From assembly GCF_002288825.1 (NCBI RefSeq), contig NZ_NSLI01000002.1, positions 310,001-374,000 on the forward strand: a stretch of DNA of 64,000 bases, written 5' to 3'. Within the stretch, counting starts at the first letter, position 1. Each line of letters begins with the position of its first letter. The notes below the pieces were generated by a model that saw only the letters and a program-made list of their open reading frames with translations, had not been told where the DNA came from and searched no databases. This DNA is from Sphingomonas lenta. Its GTDB lineage: Bacteria > Pseudomonadota > Alphaproteobacteria > Sphingomonadales > Sphingomonadaceae. Of the stretch, positions 33,526 through 44,475 are shown one piece after another. The position numbers were made by a program, and so were the translations under genes.

Positions 33526-35100
33526 TTACTGATTGTTCTGGCGATGGAGGAAGCGGGGAATATCCAGCCCTTCCTTGTCCGCCGCGCCGTTCGACTCCTC
33601 GCGCTGTGCGCCGCGGGCCGCGTTGGACATGCGCTCGAACAGCGTGCCGCCCATCTTGACGCGCGGCGTCGCGGGCGCGGGCTCGTCCGTCGCTTCGTTG
33701 CCGGGCGCGAGCCAGCGGCGGCGTGCGCCGCCCTCGTCGGCGGCCGGTGCGGGCGTGGCGGTCTTGCCGGCATAGCCGTCGGCGGTCGTGCTCGGCGGCT
33801 GCGACACGATCGTCTCCGCACCCAGCACCAGCTCCTCGTTCGCGGCGTCGGCCGTTTCCGGCTGCGCGTCGGCCGCGACCGCGTCGTCCGCGGAAAGGTC
33901 GAGCGGCTCCTCGGCGGGCTCGGGAGCGGCCGTGCTCGCGTTCGACACCATGGGCGCGGGCGCGGCGGCCGGCGGGGCCACCTTGGCGCTGATCGTCGGC
34001 GCGGTCAGCGGCGACGCGCTGGCGGCCGGACGGAAGCTCTGCGGCTCCTCCGACTTGCGGCCGCCCAGGCCGAAGCCGAACGAACGCGAGGTCTCGGCGG
34101 GCGCCTGAGCCTGCGCGGCGGCCTGCGCCTCGTTGTCGATGCCCGTCGCGACGACGGACACGCGGATCTTGCCTTCCAGGTCGGGGTTGAACGCCGAGCC
34201 GAAGATGATGTTCGCGTCGGTGTCGACCAGCTCGCGGATGTGGTTCGCGGCCTCGTCCACCTCCAAGAGGCGCATGTCGTCGCCGCCGGTGATGGAGATG
34301 ATGACGCCCTTGGCACCCTGAAGCGACACGCCGTCGAGCAGCGGGTTGGCGATCGCCTTTTGCGCGGCCTCGATGGCGCGGTTGTCGCCGGCGGCCTCGC
34401 CGGTGCCCATCATCGCCTTGCCCATTTCCTGCATCACCGAGCGCACGTCGGCGAAGTCGAGGTTGATGAGGCCCGGCATGATCATGAGGTCGGTGATGCC
34501 GCGCACGCCCTGCTGCAGCACCTCGTCCGCCATCTCGAACGCTTCCTTGAAGGTCGTGTTCGCGGAGGCGACCAGGAAGAGGTTCTGGTTGGGGATGACG
34601 ATCAGCGTGTCGACATACTTCTGCAGCTCTTCGATGCCCGCCTCGGCGAGCTTCGCGCGGCGGCTGCCTTCGAAGGCGAACGGCTTGGTGACCACGCCGA
34701 CGGTCAGGATGCCCATGTCGCGCGCCGCCTTGGCGATGATCGGCGCGGCGCCCGTGCCCGTGCCGCCACCCATGCCGGCGGCGATGAAGCACATGTGGCT
34801 GCCCTCGAGCAGCTTGGAGAGCTGGTCGATCGTCTCCTCGGCGGCGGCGCGGCCGATCTCCGGACGCGCGCCCGCGCCCAGCCCCTGCGTGATCTTCGCG
34901 CCCAGCTGGATGCGCTGCGGCGCGGTGGAGGACTTCAGCGCCTGCGCGTCGGTGTTCGCGACCAGGAACTCCACGCCTTGCACGTCGGCGCGCATCATGT
35001 TGGCGATCGCGTTGCCGCCCGCGCCGCCGACGCCGACCACGGCGATGCGCGGGGTCAGCTCGTCCACGTCGCCGCCGGTGTCCATGAATTCGATAGGCAT
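33526..35100 (-). CDS. ftsZ: Cell division GTPase FtsZ
   Basis: 524 residues. The tubulin signature GGGTGTG is at 111-117; the GTPase core fills about 15-330 ([37 protein letters not shown]). A disordered linker rich in Ala, Pro and Glu follows (about 335-510), longer than in E. coli but usual for alphaproteobacteria. The C-terminal peptide [11 protein letters not shown] binds FtsA and other partners. FtsZ forms the division ring at mid-cell. The start ATG at 35100 has GGAGAG in front; the upstream in-frame codons lie in the intergenic region. It is the last gene of the dcw cluster. Confidence 0.96.
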   Translation of the reverse strand: MPIEFMDTGGDVDELTPRIAVVGVGGAGGNAIANMMRADVQGVEFLVANTDAQALKSSTAPQRIQLGAKITQGLGAGARPEIGRAAAEETIDQLSKLLEGSHMCFIAAGMGGGTGTGAAPIIAKAARDMGILTVGVVTKPFAFEGSRRAKLAEAGIEELQKYVDTLIVIPNQNLFLVASANTTFKEAFEMADEVLQQGVRGITDLMIMPGLINLDFADVRSVMQEMGKAMMGTGEAAGDNRAIEAAQKAIANPLLDGVSLQGAKGVIISITGGDDMRLLEVDEAANHIRELVDTDANIIFGSAFNPDLEGKIRVSVVATGIDNEAQAAAQAQAPAETSRSFGFGLGGRKSEEPQSFRPAASASPLTAPTISAKVAPPAAAPAPMVSNASTAAPEPAEEPLDLSADDAVAADAQPETADAANEELVLGAETIVSQPPSTTADGYAGKTATPAPAADEGGARRRWLAPGNEATDEPAPATPRVKMGGTLFERMSNAARGAQREESNGAADKEGLDIPRFLHRQNNQ

Positions 35101-35209
35101 TCCGTTACTCTCCGCCGTCCCCCACGGGGTCATGTCCCCCGGCCCTAACACATCGTTAACCTTTGTACCGAACAGTTCGTGCCGTTCCAGTGGCAAATGC
35201 CCGGTTCGG

Positions 35210-36472
35210 CTAATAATTCGCGCGTGCCGCCTGGATCAGCTTGCGGACCACGCCCAGGCCGCCCGCCCGGTGCACCGTCTGCGCCACCGGCGCGGCGGCG
35301 CGCAGGTCGACCGGGTCAGACGCGGCATAGAAGGCCAGGCCCGCCACCGTCGCAAAGGCGGGGCCGGCATGCGCGTCCGGCAGCCCGGTCAGCCCGCGCG
35401 GCCGCCCGATCCGGACCGAGCGGCCCAGCGCGGCCTGCGCGAAGTCGGCGACGCCCTTCAGCTCGGCGCCGCCGCCCGTCAGCACGACCTGGCGGCCGAC
35501 CGGGCCTTCGAACTTCAGGTCCTTCAGCGCCTTGCCGATCAGGCCCATCAGGTGCTCGAGCCGCTGGCGCACCACGCCGATCAGCTGCGCCTTGGTGATC
35601 TGCAGCGCGTCGCCCGCGCCGTCCTCCGCCGAGATGGGCGTGACGCAGATCATGTCGTGGTTGTCGCGGGGGCTCGCGTTCGCCGAGCCGTGGAAGCACT
35701 TCATCCGCTCCGCCTGCTGGCGGCGCGTGCCGAAGGCGGACGCGATGTCATCGGTGATGTCCGACGCGCCGTACGGGATCGAGGTGAGCCCCACGAGCAT
35801 CCCGCCCGCGAAGAGCGACACGTTGGTGATCCCCGCCCCCATCTCGACCAGCGCGACGCCGAGTTCGCGCTCCTCCTCCGACAGACAGGCGAGGCCCGTC
35901 GCGACCGGGGAGGCGATGATCGACTTCACCTCCAGGTGCGCGGAGCGGACGCAGAGGTCGAGGTTGCGCACGGGCGATCCGTCGGCGGCGACGACGTGGA
36001 TGTGCACGCCTAGCCGGTCGGCGTGGAGCCCCAGCGGCTTCTTCACGCCCGTCAGCCCGTCCAGCGTATAGAGCGCGGGCTGCGCGTGCAGCACCATGCG
36101 GCCCTGCGGGTCGATCGACTGCCGGCCAGCGGCGAGCAACGCGTCGATGTCGCCCTGCTCGACGCGGTGGCCGCCTAGCTCGAACTCGACCGACGCGACA
36201 TCGCTCACCAGCCCGCCCGCGGAGAAGCCGACCCAGACCTCCTCGATATTGAAGCCGGCGATGCGCTCCGCCTGCTCGACGGCCTCGCGGACAGCCACCT
36301 CGGTCGCGGCCATGTCGGCGATGTAGCCGCGCTTGACGCCGCGGCTCTCGCGCTGACCGGTGCCGAGCACGATCAGCTCGCCCCCGTCGCCCTTCTGCGC
36401 GATCAGTGCGGAAACCTTGGACGATCCGATGTCCAAGGCCGTGATCAGTCCTTCCGGCGCCACCTTCGCCAT
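35210..36472 (-). CDS. ftsA: Cell division protein FtsA
   Basis: 420 residues of the actin/HSP70 fold. Phosphate-1 motif [14 protein letters not shown] near the N-terminus, the SHS2/1C domain after about residue 85, phosphate-2 [12 protein letters not shown] and the adenosine motif [13 protein letters not shown]. The C-terminal end IQAARANY is short. FtsA tethers FtsZ to the membrane and recruits later division proteins. It starts two bases after the ftsQ stop, so the two are tightly coupled. A 109-base gap to ftsZ follows, room for a separate ftsZ promoter. Confidence 0.95.
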   Translation of the reverse strand: MAKVAPEGLITALDIGSSKVSALIAQKGDGGELIVLGTGQRESRGVKRGYIADMAATEVAVREAVEQAERIAGFNIEEVWVGFSAGGLVSDVASVEFELGGHRVEQGDIDALLAAGRQSIDPQGRMVLHAQPALYTLDGLTGVKKPLGLHADRLGVHIHVVAADGSPVRNLDLCVRSAHLEVKSIIASPVATGLACLSEEERELGVALVEMGAGITNVSLFAGGMLVGLTSIPYGASDITDDIASAFGTRRQQAERMKCFHGSANASPRDNHDMICVTPISAEDGAGDALQITKAQLIGVVRQRLEHLMGLIGKALKDLKFEGPVGRQVVLTGGGAELKGVADFAQAALGRSVRIGRPRGLTGLPDAHAGPAFATVAGLAFYAASDPVDLRAAAPVAQTVHRAGGLGVVRKLIQAARANY

Positions 36473-36474
36473 GC

Positions 36475-37407
36475 TCAGCCCTCCCCGCCCGTCGTCTGCG
36501 CCGCGACCATCATCGGCCGCGCCCCCATGTCCGCACCGTTCCCCGTCGGCTCGACGATCGCCCGCTCGCTGGCGGCGGGCTTGCGCACCACCATGCGGGC
36601 CGGGTCTCGCATGTCGAACCGCTTGAACCCGCGCCCCAGCAGCCGGTCGCGCGCGTCGAGCCCGGCGAACTTCACGATCGCCTTGTCCGCGCCCTCCTCG
36701 GGCAGCGCCAGCACCTCGCCCGATTTGAACGTCAGGTCCCAACGGCGATCACCGACCCAGGTCGCGGCGTGCACCTTGCCCTTGAGCGACGGCGCGGCGG
36801 CGAGCAGCGCTTGGTAGCCGCGCTCCTGCCGGTCCGCGCCGGGTCCGATGCGGAGCGGCAGGTCGGGCCTGTTCGCCGGGTCGACCGGCTCCAAGAGCAC
36901 ACCCTCCGCGTCGATCAGCGTGAGCTGGCCGTTGTCCTGCCACACCGCCGCCGGCTCACGCTCCACGATATGCACCAGCAGCGTGTCGGGCAACCGCCGC
37001 GACACCTGCGCGTCGGCGATCCAGCCATAGCGAAGCAGCTTCTCGCGCACGGCGGCGAGGTCCACGAGCGGCATCGCGCGCGACTCCTGCTCGAGCGCGA
37101 CGGCGTAGACCGACATGCGATCCATGCGCTTCAAGCCGGTGATCTCGATCCGGCCGACCTTGAGACCCGCATGCCCCGCCTGCTCGGCGACCGCGCCGCC
37201 GATCATGCCCGGCACGCCGGCGTAGGACGCGGCCGCGAGCACGCCAGCGCCGACCGCGCCCATGATGCTCCAGGTCGCGACCTTGGCCAGCACCTCCTGG
37301 CTGACGGGGAGCCTAGCCAGCAGCCGGTCGATCAGCGGCTGCTTGCGTTGGACCTTCTTGCGGACGGGTTTGCGGGGCGGCGCACCGCGCTTGATCGTGC
37401 GGCTCAT
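36475..37407 (-). CDS. ftsQ: Cell division protein FtsQ
   Basis: 310 residues. A basic cytoplasmic N-terminus (MSRTIKRGAPPRKPVRKKVQRK), one membrane helix (about 50-75) and a periplasmic POTRA domain (KVGRIEITGLKRMDRMSVYAVALEQE) followed by the beta domain (YGWIADAQVSRRLPDTLLVHIVEREPAAVW), which is the conserved FtsQ block. FtsQ links FtsL/FtsB and FtsA/FtsW. The ATG at 37407 overlaps the ddl stop (ATGA). The C-terminal extension (PTGNGADMGARPMM...) is not conserved. Confidence 0.94.
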   Translation of the reverse strand: MSRTIKRGAPPRKPVRKKVQRKQPLIDRLLARLPVSQEVLAKVATWSIMGAVGAGVLAAASYAGVPGMIGGAVAEQAGHAGLKVGRIEITGLKRMDRMSVYAVALEQESRAMPLVDLAAVREKLLRYGWIADAQVSRRLPDTLLVHIVEREPAAVWQDNGQLTLIDAEGVLLEPVDPANRPDLPLRIGPGADRQERGYQALLAAAPSLKGKVHAATWVGDRRWDLTFKSGEVLALPEEGADKAIVKFAGLDARDRLLGRGFKRFDMRDPARMVVRKPAASERAIVEPTGNGADMGARPMMVAAQTTGGEG

Positions 37408-38354
37408 TGCGCGACCTCGTGGCCAGCCGGAGTGTTCAGGGCCTCGTCGACGATCCACTGCACCAGCTCGGCATAGCTCATGCCGGTGTGCTGCGCCTGT
37501 TCAGGAACGAGGGAAAGCGGCGTCATGCCCGGCTGCGTGTTCACCTCCAGCAGGAAGAGGCCGTCCACTCCCTGGCTGTCGTCCCAGCGGAAATCGGAGC
37601 GCGACGCGCCTCGGCAGCCCAGGATGCGGTGCGCCTCGACCGCGAGGGCCTTGCACGCGTCCGCCACCTCGTCCGGGATCTGCGCCGGAAAGATGTGCTG
37701 CGTCATGCCATCGGTGTATTTGGCGTCGTAATCGTACCAGCCCGATTTGGGCCGCAGCTCGGTGACGCCCAGCGCGCGGTCGCCCAGCACCGCCGTCGTC
37801 AGCTCGCGCCCGCGGATATACGGTTCGGCGAGCAGCTCGCCGAATTCCTGCCACGGGCCTTTCACGTCCGCCGCTATGGGGTTGCCGTAATTGCCTTCTT
37901 CGGTGACGATCGCGACGCCGACCGACGATCCCTCGTTGACGGGCTTGAGCACGTACGGACGCGGCAGCGGGTCGCGTTCGTGCACTTCCGCCGATTTGAC
38001 GATGCGCCCGCCCGGCATGGGCAGGCCGTGCGGCACGAGCGTCTGCTTTGTCAGCACCTTGTCGATCGCGATGACCGAGGTCGCCAGGCCGGAATGCGTA
38101 TAGCGCAGGCCCATTAGGTCCATCATGCCCTGGACCGACCCGTCCTCGCCCGGCGTGCCGTGGAGCGCGTTGAAGACGAGGTCGGGCGCAGCCGCTGCCA
38201 GCCGCTGCGCCACGTCGCGGCCCATGTCGATGCGCGTCACGCGATGGCCCAGGCCTTCCAGCGCATCGGCCACGCCCGCGCCCGACGAGAGCGACACCTC
38301 GCGCTCCGCCGACCAGCCGCCCATCAACACCGCGATGTGCAGGGGCGCGCTCAC
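37404..38354 (-). CDS. ddl: D-alanine--D-alanine ligase
   Basis: 316 residues from the GTG at 38354, which overlaps the murB stop. ATP-grasp enzyme: N-terminal MGGWSAEREVSLSSG, the LHGTPGEDGSVQG loop, KPVNEGSSVGV, and the metal-binding EVNTQPGMTPLSL near the end. It joins two D-alanines for the MurF reaction. The frame remains open upstream through an arginine-rich stretch that overlaps murB and is not used. Placement between murB and ftsQ is standard for alphaproteobacteria. Confidence 0.95.
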   Translation of the reverse strand: MSAPLHIAVLMGGWSAEREVSLSSGAGVADALEGLGHRVTRIDMGRDVAQRLAAAAPDLVFNALHGTPGEDGSVQGMMDLMGLRYTHSGLATSVIAIDKVLTKQTLVPHGLPMPGGRIVKSAEVHERDPLPRPYVLKPVNEGSSVGVAIVTEEGNYGNPIAADVKGPWQEFGELLAEPYIRGRELTTAVLGDRALGVTELRPKSGWYDYDAKYTDGMTQHIFPAQIPDEVADACKALAVEAHRILGCRGASRSDFRWDDSQGVDGLFLLEVNTQPGMTPLSLVPEQAQHTGMSYAELVQWIVDEALNTPAGHEVAQ

Positions 38355-39409
38355 GCGACGCCTACGCGCTGTTTGTTGGCGTCGTCGGCGAACACGCCGA
38401 CACGCTGAATCTCCCACTCCAACTCGACCCCCGTATGTGCGCGGACCCGGTCGCGCACCTCCTCCCCGAGGGCCTCGATCTCCGCCGACGTTGCGCTACC
38501 AAGGTTAAGGAGAAAGTTACAGTGCTTCTCCGACACTTGGGCGTCCCCACGCCTCAGTCCACGGCATCCGGCGGCGTCGATCAGCGCCCAGGCCTTGTGG
38601 CCGGGCGGGTTCTTGAACGTCGATCCGCCCGTGCGGGAGCGCAACGGCTGCGAGGCTTCGCGCTCGGCGGCGATGCGGTCCATCTCCGCCTGGATCGCCG
38701 CCGGCTCGCCGGGATGGCCGCGGAACGTGGCGCTCACGACCACCGCTTGCGGCGGCAACTCGCTGTGGCGGTAGGTGTAGCCGAGTTCAGACGCCTGGAG
38801 CGTGCGCCGCTCGCCCGATCGGAGCACGACCTCGCACTCGACGAGCACGTCCTCGACCTCGCGCCCATAGGCACCGCCGTTCATGCGGACGAAGCCGCCC
38901 ACCGTGCCGGGGATCGACCGCAGGAATTCGACACCCGCGATGCCCGCGTCGCGCGCGGAGGACGAGACCAGGATTCCGCTCGCCCCGCCGCCGCAGCGCA
39001 AGCTCGTCGCGTCCAACCGCTCGACGGCGGCGAACGGCTTGCCCAGCCGCACCACCACGCCCGGCACGCCGCCGTCGCGCACGATGAGATTGGAGCCGAG
39101 CCCGAGCGCCATGACGGGCACTGACGGTTCCAGGACAGCGAGAAACGCGGCTAGGTCGTCCGCGTCCTTAGGCTCGAACAGCGTCTCCGCCGCGCCACCC
39201 GATTTGAACCACACCAAAGGTGCTAGCGAGGCATTAGACGTCAGTTTGCCCCTTGGTTCCTCCCCGGAACGGGGAGGGGGACCGCCGCGCTCCTTCAGCG
39301 CGGTGGTGGAGGGGCGCTCGCGAAGGGCGGTACCCGTCGCGGGCGCCCCTCCACCGCCTGCGGCGGTCCCCCTCCCCGTTCCGGGGAGGAACGAGGTAGT
39401 GTCGCTCAC
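38351..39409 (-). CDS. murB: UDP-N-acetylenolpyruvoylglucosamine reductase MurB with palindromic-element insertion
   Basis: 352 residues from the GTG at 39409, whose last bases overlap the murC stop. FAD-binding blocks: [33 protein letters not shown], and the catalytic-serine [21 protein letters not shown] near the end. It reduces the enolpyruvyl group with NADPH. The family is normally about 305 residues. Residues about 7-51 are glycine-, proline- and arginine-rich and encoded by the 138-base palindromic element at 39255-39392; after it the usual [20 protein letters not shown] start resumes. The insertion is in frame, so the enzyme should still be made, with an added N-terminal tail. Confidence 0.93.
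   Translation of the reverse strand: MSDTTSFLPGTGRGTAAGGGGAPATGTALRERPSTTALKERGGPPPRSGEEPRGKLTSNASLAPLVWFKSGGAAETLFEPKDADDLAAFLAVLEPSVPVMALGLGSNLIVRDGGVPGVVVRLGKPFAAVERLDATSLRCGGGASGILVSSSARDAGIAGVEFLRSIPGTVGGFVRMNGGAYGREVEDVLVECEVVLRSGERRTLQASELGYTYRHSELPPQAVVVSATFRGHPGEPAAIQAEMDRIAAEREASQPLRSRTGGSTFKNPPGHKAWALIDAAGCRGLRRGDAQVSEKHCNFLLNLGSATSAEIEALGEEVRDRVRAHTGVELEWEIQRVGVFADDANKQRVGVA
39255..39392. repeat. 138-bp palindromic element inserted in frame inside murB
   Basis: The outer 33 bases (GTTCCTCCCCGGAACGGGGA...CGCCGC) are the exact reverse complement of the right end; an inner 13-base block GGTGGAGGGGCGC also has its complement on the right. Inside is one further short hairpin (CCGCGC..GCGCGG) and a loop of about 26 bases. 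138 is a multiple of three, preserving the murB frame. Its ends resemble those of the element at 7842-8051. Confidence 0.92.
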
Positions 39410-40827
39410 GCCGCCAGTCCCCGCCGCCGCTGCTCGATCGCGGGCGCGAGTCCGGCGGCCCATTTCGTGATGTCGCCAGCACCCAGGCACACGACCATGT
39501 CGCCCGGCTCGACGGTCGCGGCCAGCTCCGCCGCCAGCGCTTGCGGGTCGCCGACCACCGCCGCGTGCCGGTGCCCGCGCCGCTTCAGCCCGTCCACCAG
39601 CGCCTCGGCGGAGACGCCCTCGATCGGCTGCTCGCCCGCGGCGTAGACGGGCGTGACGAGCACCCGGTCGGCGTCGTTGAACGCCGTCTGGAACTCCTCC
39701 ATCAGGTTGCCGAGCCGCGAGTAGCGGTGCGGCTGCACCACCGCGACCACCCTGCCCCGCACGCCCTCGCGCGCCGCCGCCAGCACCGCGCGGATCTCGA
39801 CCGGGTGGTGGCCGTAGTCGTCGATGATACTGACGCCGTCGACTTCGCCCACCTTGGTGAAGCGTCGCTTGACGCCGCCGAACTGGCTGAAGCCCTGTTG
39901 GATCGTCGCGTCCGGGATGCCGAGCTCCAGCGCCACGCCGACCGCCGCCAGCGCGTTCTGGACGTTGTGGCGGCCGGGCATGGGCAGCTCGATCCCCTCG
40001 ATCGAGCGGACGCGACCGTCGCGCTCGCGGATCAACGCCTCGAAGCGGTTGCCGCCGGGGATAGGCTGCACGTTGACGCCGCGAACGTCGGCCTGCGCCG
40101 AGAAGCCGTAAGTGACGACGCGCCGGTCGCGCACGCGGGGCAGGATGTTCTGCACCTCCGGATGGTCGAGGCAGAGCAGCGCCGCGCCGTAGAAGGGCAC
40201 GTTCTCCACGAACTGCACGAACGCGTCCTTGACCGCGTCGAAACCGCCATAATGGTCCAGGTGCTCGGGGTCGATGTTGGTGACCACCGCGACCGTGCCG
40301 TCGAGGCGCAGGAAGCTGCCGTCGCTCTCGTCGGCCTCGACGACCATCCAGTCGCTAGCGCCCAGCCGCGCATTGGAGCCGTACTGGTTGATGATGCCGC
40401 CGTTGATGACGGTGGGGTCCACACCGCCCGCGTCGAGCAGCGCCGCCACCATCGACGTGGTGGTCGTCTTGCCGTGCGTGCCCGCGACGGCGACTGTGCG
40501 CTTCAGCCGCATCAGCTCGGCGAGCATCTCCGCGCGGCGCACCACGGGGATGCGGCGGGCATAGGCGGTCTCGACCTCCGGGTTGGTCGCGCGGCTGACG
40601 GCCGTCGAGGTGACCACCACGCCCGCGTCGCCCAGATTGTCCGCCCGGTGGCCGATCGCGACGGGGATGCCGCGCGCGCGCAGTCCCTCGACCACATAGC
40701 CCTCGGCGAGGTCGGACCCCTGCACCGAATAGCCCATATTGTGCATCACCTCGGCGATGCCGGACATGCCGATGCCGCCGATGCCGACGAAGTGGATCGT
40801 GCCGATGTCGGTCGGAACGCCCGTCAC
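39406..40827 (-). CDS. murC: UDP-N-acetylmuramate--L-alanine ligase
   Basis: 473 residues from the GTG at 40827 (overlap GTGA with the murG stop). [22 protein letters not shown] is the MurC N-terminal UDP-binding domain; [17 protein letters not shown] is the ATP site; EADESDGSF and [12 protein letters not shown] bind metal and substrate; [10 protein letters not shown] and QPHRYSRL belong to the C-terminal domain. It adds L-alanine to UDP-MurNAc. The open frame upstream of 40827 belongs to read-through of murG's other frame. Confidence 0.96.
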   Translation of the reverse strand: MTGVPTDIGTIHFVGIGGIGMSGIAEVMHNMGYSVQGSDLAEGYVVEGLRARGIPVAIGHRADNLGDAGVVVTSTAVSRATNPEVETAYARRIPVVRRAEMLAELMRLKRTVAVAGTHGKTTTTSMVAALLDAGGVDPTVINGGIINQYGSNARLGASDWMVVEADESDGSFLRLDGTVAVVTNIDPEHLDHYGGFDAVKDAFVQFVENVPFYGAALLCLDHPEVQNILPRVRDRRVVTYGFSAQADVRGVNVQPIPGGNRFEALIRERDGRVRSIEGIELPMPGRHNVQNALAAVGVALELGIPDATIQQGFSQFGGVKRRFTKVGEVDGVSIIDDYGHHPVEIRAVLAAAREGVRGRVVAVVQPHRYSRLGNLMEEFQTAFNDADRVLVTPVYAAGEQPIEGVSAEALVDGLKRRGHRHAAVVGDPQALAAELAATVEPGDMVVCLGAGDITKWAAGLAPAIEQRRRGLAA

Positions 40828-41969
40828 GCGTAGGCGACCTTCTTCACCGGTTTCGCCACGCCGACCGGCAACGCCGATAGCGGCGCGCCGAGCTGCTCGA
40901 CCAGGTCCGCCAAGTCCCGCACCGCATCCGGCTTGCCGCAAGCCCGCGCGCGGCCCGCGGCGTTCTCCAGCGCCGCGGGATCAAGGCCCAGCCGCTGCAT
41001 CTGCTTGGCGAGCTCCTTGGGCGTGAAATCGTCCTGCGCGATCGTGCGCGCCCCGCCCGCCGCCGTGATCTCGCGCGCGTTCGCCGTCTGGTGATCGTCG
41101 GTGGCGCTGGGCAGCGGCACCAGGATCGCCGGCCTGCCCGCCGCCGTCAGCTCGGCGATCGTCGACGCGCCCGCACGCGCGATCACGAGGTGCGCCCAGG
41201 CGAGCTGCTCCGGCATGTCGGGCAGGTAAGTGGCGAGCTCGGCCGGGATCTCGTGCTCGGCGTATTTCGCGCGCACCGCGTCGATGTCCTCGATGCGCGC
41301 CTGGTGCGTGACCTGGAGCCGGCGGCGGAAGTTGACGGGCAGCATCGATAGCCCGTCCGGCACGACCTTGCTCAGGATGCTCGCGCCCTGGCTGCCGCCC
41401 GTCACGAGCACGCGGAAGATGCCCTCCTCCTCCAGCAGCGGATAGGGCCGGCTGCGCAGGTTGAGCACCGCCTCGCGCACCGGGTTGCCGACGTGACGGA
41501 CCTTGCCCTCGTGCTTGCGCTTCAGCCGCTCCGTCTTGGCGTAGGAGGTGGCGATCGCGTCCACCTTGCCCGCGACCAGCCGGTTCACCCGCCCCAGAAC
41601 GGCGTTCTGCTCGTGCACCGCCGTCGGGATGTCCTCGGCGAAGGCGGCCAGCAGCGCCGGGAACGCCGGATAACCGCCGAAACCGATCACCGCCGACGGC
41701 TTGAACGTCCTGTACAGCTCGCGCGCCATCGCCCGGCCGCGCAGCATCTCGCGCCCGGCTTGCGCCCAGCCGATCGGCCCGCCCGCGAGCCGGCCGGCCG
41801 GCAGCACATGCGTCTGCACGCCCTCGAAAAGTCCGGGGAAGCGCACGCCGCGCAGGTCGCTCACCAGCGCGACGCGATGGCCGCGCTTGTTCAGCTCGGC
41901 CGCCAGCGCCGCCGCGGGAACCATGTGGCCGCCGGTGCCGCCGGCGGCGAGGACGAAGTGTCTGCTCAT
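40824..41969 (-). CDS. murG: Undecaprenyl-PP-MurNAc-pentapeptide GlcNAc transferase
   Basis: 381 residues, GT28 family. [16 protein letters not shown] is the first glycine-rich loop, [14 protein letters not shown] the second, [13 protein letters not shown] the acceptor-site block, and [16 protein letters not shown] begins the UDP-GlcNAc-binding domain; [24 protein letters not shown] closes it. It makes lipid II at the inner face of the membrane. The ATG at 41969 overlaps the ftsW stop. A much longer open frame extends upstream through ftsW but has no family similarity there. Confidence 0.96.
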   Translation of the reverse strand: MSRHFVLAAGGTGGHMVPAAALAAELNKRGHRVALVSDLRGVRFPGLFEGVQTHVLPAGRLAGGPIGWAQAGREMLRGRAMARELYRTFKPSAVIGFGGYPAFPALLAAFAEDIPTAVHEQNAVLGRVNRLVAGKVDAIATSYAKTERLKRKHEGKVRHVGNPVREAVLNLRSRPYPLLEEEGIFRVLVTGGSQGASILSKVVPDGLSMLPVNFRRRLQVTHQARIEDIDAVRAKYAEHEIPAELATYLPDMPEQLAWAHLVIARAGASTIAELTAAGRPAILVPLPSATDDHQTANAREITAAGGARTIAQDDFTPKELAKQMQRLGLDPAALENAAGRARACGKPDAVRDLADLVEQLGAPLSALPVGVAKPVKKVAYA

Positions 41970-43192
41970 GCGCTCCAACGGACCACATAAGGCGACCGCG
42001 TCAAGAACGGATTGCGCCGGGTGAACGCCAGCAGCAGGCCCATGCCGATCGACAGCGCCACCATCGACGATCCGCCATAGCTGATGAACGGAAGCGTCAT
42101 GCCCTTGGACGGCGCCAGCCCCGTGTTGACCGCCATGGAGATGAGCGCCTGCGCGCCGAATTGCGTGGCGAGGCCCGCGCCGGCCAGCAGCCGAAATTCG
42201 TCCTGCTCGTCCAAGAGCTTCACGAACACGCGCACGATGATCGCCAGGAACACCACCGCGATGACCGAGCAGGCGAGCAGCCCGAACTCCTCGCCGATGA
42301 CGGAGAAGATATAGTCGGTGTGCGCTTCGGGCAGGCCGAACTTGGCGTCGCCGCTGCCCGGCCCCGTCCCCGTCCAGCCGCCGCTGGTGAGCGTCCGATG
42401 CGCGGCGTCGGTCTGGAAATGGTCGGCCGCGCCCGTGCCCTCGACGTCGGGGAAGAGGAACGCGTTGATGCGGTTCCGCGCGGTCGAATAGAACAGGTAG
42501 GCCGCGACGATGCCGCCCAGCCCCGCCGCGCCCAGCCCGCCCATGACGCGCATCGACGTGCCGGCGATCATGAGCAGCGCCAGCCACACCACGCCGAACA
42601 CCAGAGTCTGGCCGAAGTCCGGCTGCATCATCAGGAGCACGCCGACCAGCGCCGTCGCCGCGCCCGTAATGACCACCGTCGGCAGCTCCGGATCCTTCAC
42701 CTTCAGCGACAGGAGCCACGCCACCGACACGATGAACATGGGCTTCAGGAATTCGGACGGCTGGAACTGCGCGAAGCCGACGCCGATCCAGCGGCTGGCG
42801 CCGTTCACCTCCACGCCGATGAGCGGCGTCACCGCGAGCAGCGCGACGAACAGCCCCGCCCCAGCCAGCGCGAACCGCTTGGCGAGCTGGACAGGCAGCA
42901 TGGACACGCCGATCAGCACGGGCAGCGACACGCCCACCCACATCAGCTGACGCCAGAAATAGTAGAGCGGCGCGATCTGCACCGCCTCGCCCGAGTAGCG
43001 CTTGGCGCTGGCGGGCGACGCCGCGGCGACCGCGAGCAGGCCGATCGCGATCAGGAACAGCGTCAGCGCGAGCAGCACCCGGTCGATGTCCCAGAACCAG
43101 GTGCCCAGCGGCGAGCGGTCGCCGCGGCCGCCCCGGCCCTTGAACCGGGACACGACGTTGCCCTCCCGCTTGCGCACCCCCAGATCGCTCAC
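41966..43192 (-). CDS. ftsW: SEDS peptidoglycan polymerase FtsW
   Basis: 408 residues, ten predicted membrane helices. A cytoplasmic N-terminus of about 38 residues precedes the first helix (LLALTLFLIAIGLLAVAAA). Family blocks: NGASRWIGVGFAQFQPSEFLKP, and HTDYIFSVIGEEFGLLA with the conserved acidic residues, then KGMTLPFISYGGSSM. FtsW polymerises lipid II at the septum together with FtsI. The GTG start overlaps the murD stop. Confidence 0.95.
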   Translation of the reverse strand: MSDLGVRKREGNVVSRFKGRGGRGDRSPLGTWFWDIDRVLLALTLFLIAIGLLAVAAASPASAKRYSGEAVQIAPLYYFWRQLMWVGVSLPVLIGVSMLPVQLAKRFALAGAGLFVALLAVTPLIGVEVNGASRWIGVGFAQFQPSEFLKPMFIVSVAWLLSLKVKDPELPTVVITGAATALVGVLLMMQPDFGQTLVFGVVWLALLMIAGTSMRVMGGLGAAGLGGIVAAYLFYSTARNRINAFLFPDVEGTGAADHFQTDAAHRTLTSGGWTGTGPGSGDAKFGLPEAHTDYIFSVIGEEFGLLACSVIAVVFLAIIVRVFVKLLDEQDEFRLLAGAGLATQFGAQALISMAVNTGLAPSKGMTLPFISYGGSSMVALSIGMGLLLAFTRRNPFLTRSPYVVRWSA

Positions 43193-44475
43193 GCCAACCC
43201 CTCCACCAGCGCGCGGAACGTGTCTCCACGCTCCTCGTAATCACGAAACTGATCGAACGACGCCGCCGCCGGCGACAGCAGCACGGCGTCCCCCGGCCGT
43301 GCCGCGTCCGCCGCCGCTACGACGGCGCGGTCCAGCGTCCCCGCCTCGTCCACCGCCAGCCCGGCGTCGCGCAGCGCCCGCGCGAAGACCGGTCCGGCCT
43401 CGCCGATCGTGTAGGCGCGGACGACACGGTCGAAATAAGGACGGCACGCGTCCAGGCCGTCGCCCTTGGCGCGCCCGCCCAAGATCCAGTGAACGCGCGG
43501 ATACGCGCCCAGCGCGGGCGCGGTCGATTCCGGATTGGTCGCCTTGCTGTCGTCCACGAACACGACGCCGTCATGCACGCCGACCTGCTCCATCCGGTGC
43601 GGCAGGCCCCGAAAGGTTTCCAGCCCGCGGTCGATGTCGCGCTCCGAGACGCCCAACGCGCGCGCGACCGCGATGGCGGCGAGCGCGTTCTGCGCGTTGT
43701 GCGGCCCCTGCAGCGACGGCCAGCGCGACTGGTCCATGCACACGCCGGGCGCGATCTTGGTCAGGTGCTCACCGCGCGCCGAGAGCGAACGGGCGATGTC
43801 GTACGACGCCTCGTCGCCGATGCCGACGATCGCCTCGTGCTCGGGCGACTGCATCGCGAACAGCCGCGCCTTGGACGCGGCGTACGCCTCGAAACCGTCA
43901 TAACGGTCGAGATGGTCGGGCGTGATGTTGAGCAGCACGGCGACGTCGCAGTCGAGGCCGGTCGTGAGGTCGATCTGGTAGCTCGACAGCTCGAGCACGT
44001 AGACGCCGCCTTCCGGCAACGGATCCTGCTCAAGGATGGGTAGACCGATGTTGCCGCCCATCAGGCTAGGCACGCCCGCGGTTTGCAGAATGTGGTGCAC
44101 GAGCGCGGTGGTGGTCGACTTGCCGTTCGTGCCGGTGATCCCGACCACCTTGTGCGGCGGCAGCTCGGCGCGCGCCTGCGCGAACAGCTCGATGTCGCCG
44201 ATGATCGGTGTGCCCGCCGCACGCGCCCTGGCGGCGAGCGGGTGCGTGTTGAGCGGGACGCCGGGCGAGACGACGAGCGCGTCGAATTGCGAGAGGTCCA
44301 CCGTGTCGAGATCGGCGACCGTCGCGCCGGTCACGGCCGCGCGCTTCGTCTCATCGCTGTCCCAGACCACCACCTCCGCGCCCGCCGCGACCAGCGCGCG
44401 CACGGTCGCCGCGCCCGACCGCGCCAACCCCAGCACGGCGTAGCGCTTTCCCGCCCAGGCGCGCGCGGTTATCAC
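43189..44475 (-). CDS. murD: UDP-N-acetylmuramoylalanine--D-glutamate ligase
   Basis: 428 residues, from a GTG overlapping the mraY stop. [19 protein letters not shown] is the N-terminal Rossmann-like domain; [19 protein letters not shown] the ATP site; ELSSYQID and [12 protein letters not shown] the substrate- and metal-binding blocks; [12 protein letters not shown] and LGGRAKG the C-terminal domain. It adds D-glutamate to UDP-MurNAc-L-Ala in the cytoplasm. Confidence 0.95.
   Translation of the reverse strand: MITARAWAGKRYAVLGLARSGAATVRALVAAGAEVVVWDSDETKRAAVTGATVADLDTVDLSQFDALVVSPGVPLNTHPLAARARAAGTPIIGDIELFAQARAELPPHKVVGITGTNGKSTTTALVHHILQTAGVPSLMGGNIGLPILEQDPLPEGGVYVLELSSYQIDLTTGLDCDVAVLLNITPDHLDRYDGFEAYAASKARLFAMQSPEHEAIVGIGDEASYDIARSLSARGEHLTKIAPGVCMDQSRWPSLQGPHNAQNALAAIAVARALGVSERDIDRGLETFRGLPHRMEQVGVHDGVVFVDDSKATNPESTAPALGAYPRVHWILGGRAKGDGLDACRPYFDRVVRAYTIGEAGPVFARALRDAGLAVDEAGTLDRAVVAAADAARPGDAVLLSPAAASFDQFRDYEERGDTFRALVEGLA

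Noticed and set aside
40824..43244. Apparent 806-codon fusion reading through ftsW into murG
   Set aside because: Only the part from 41969 resembles MurG; the upstream part is a shifted frame of ftsW with arginine-rich composition.
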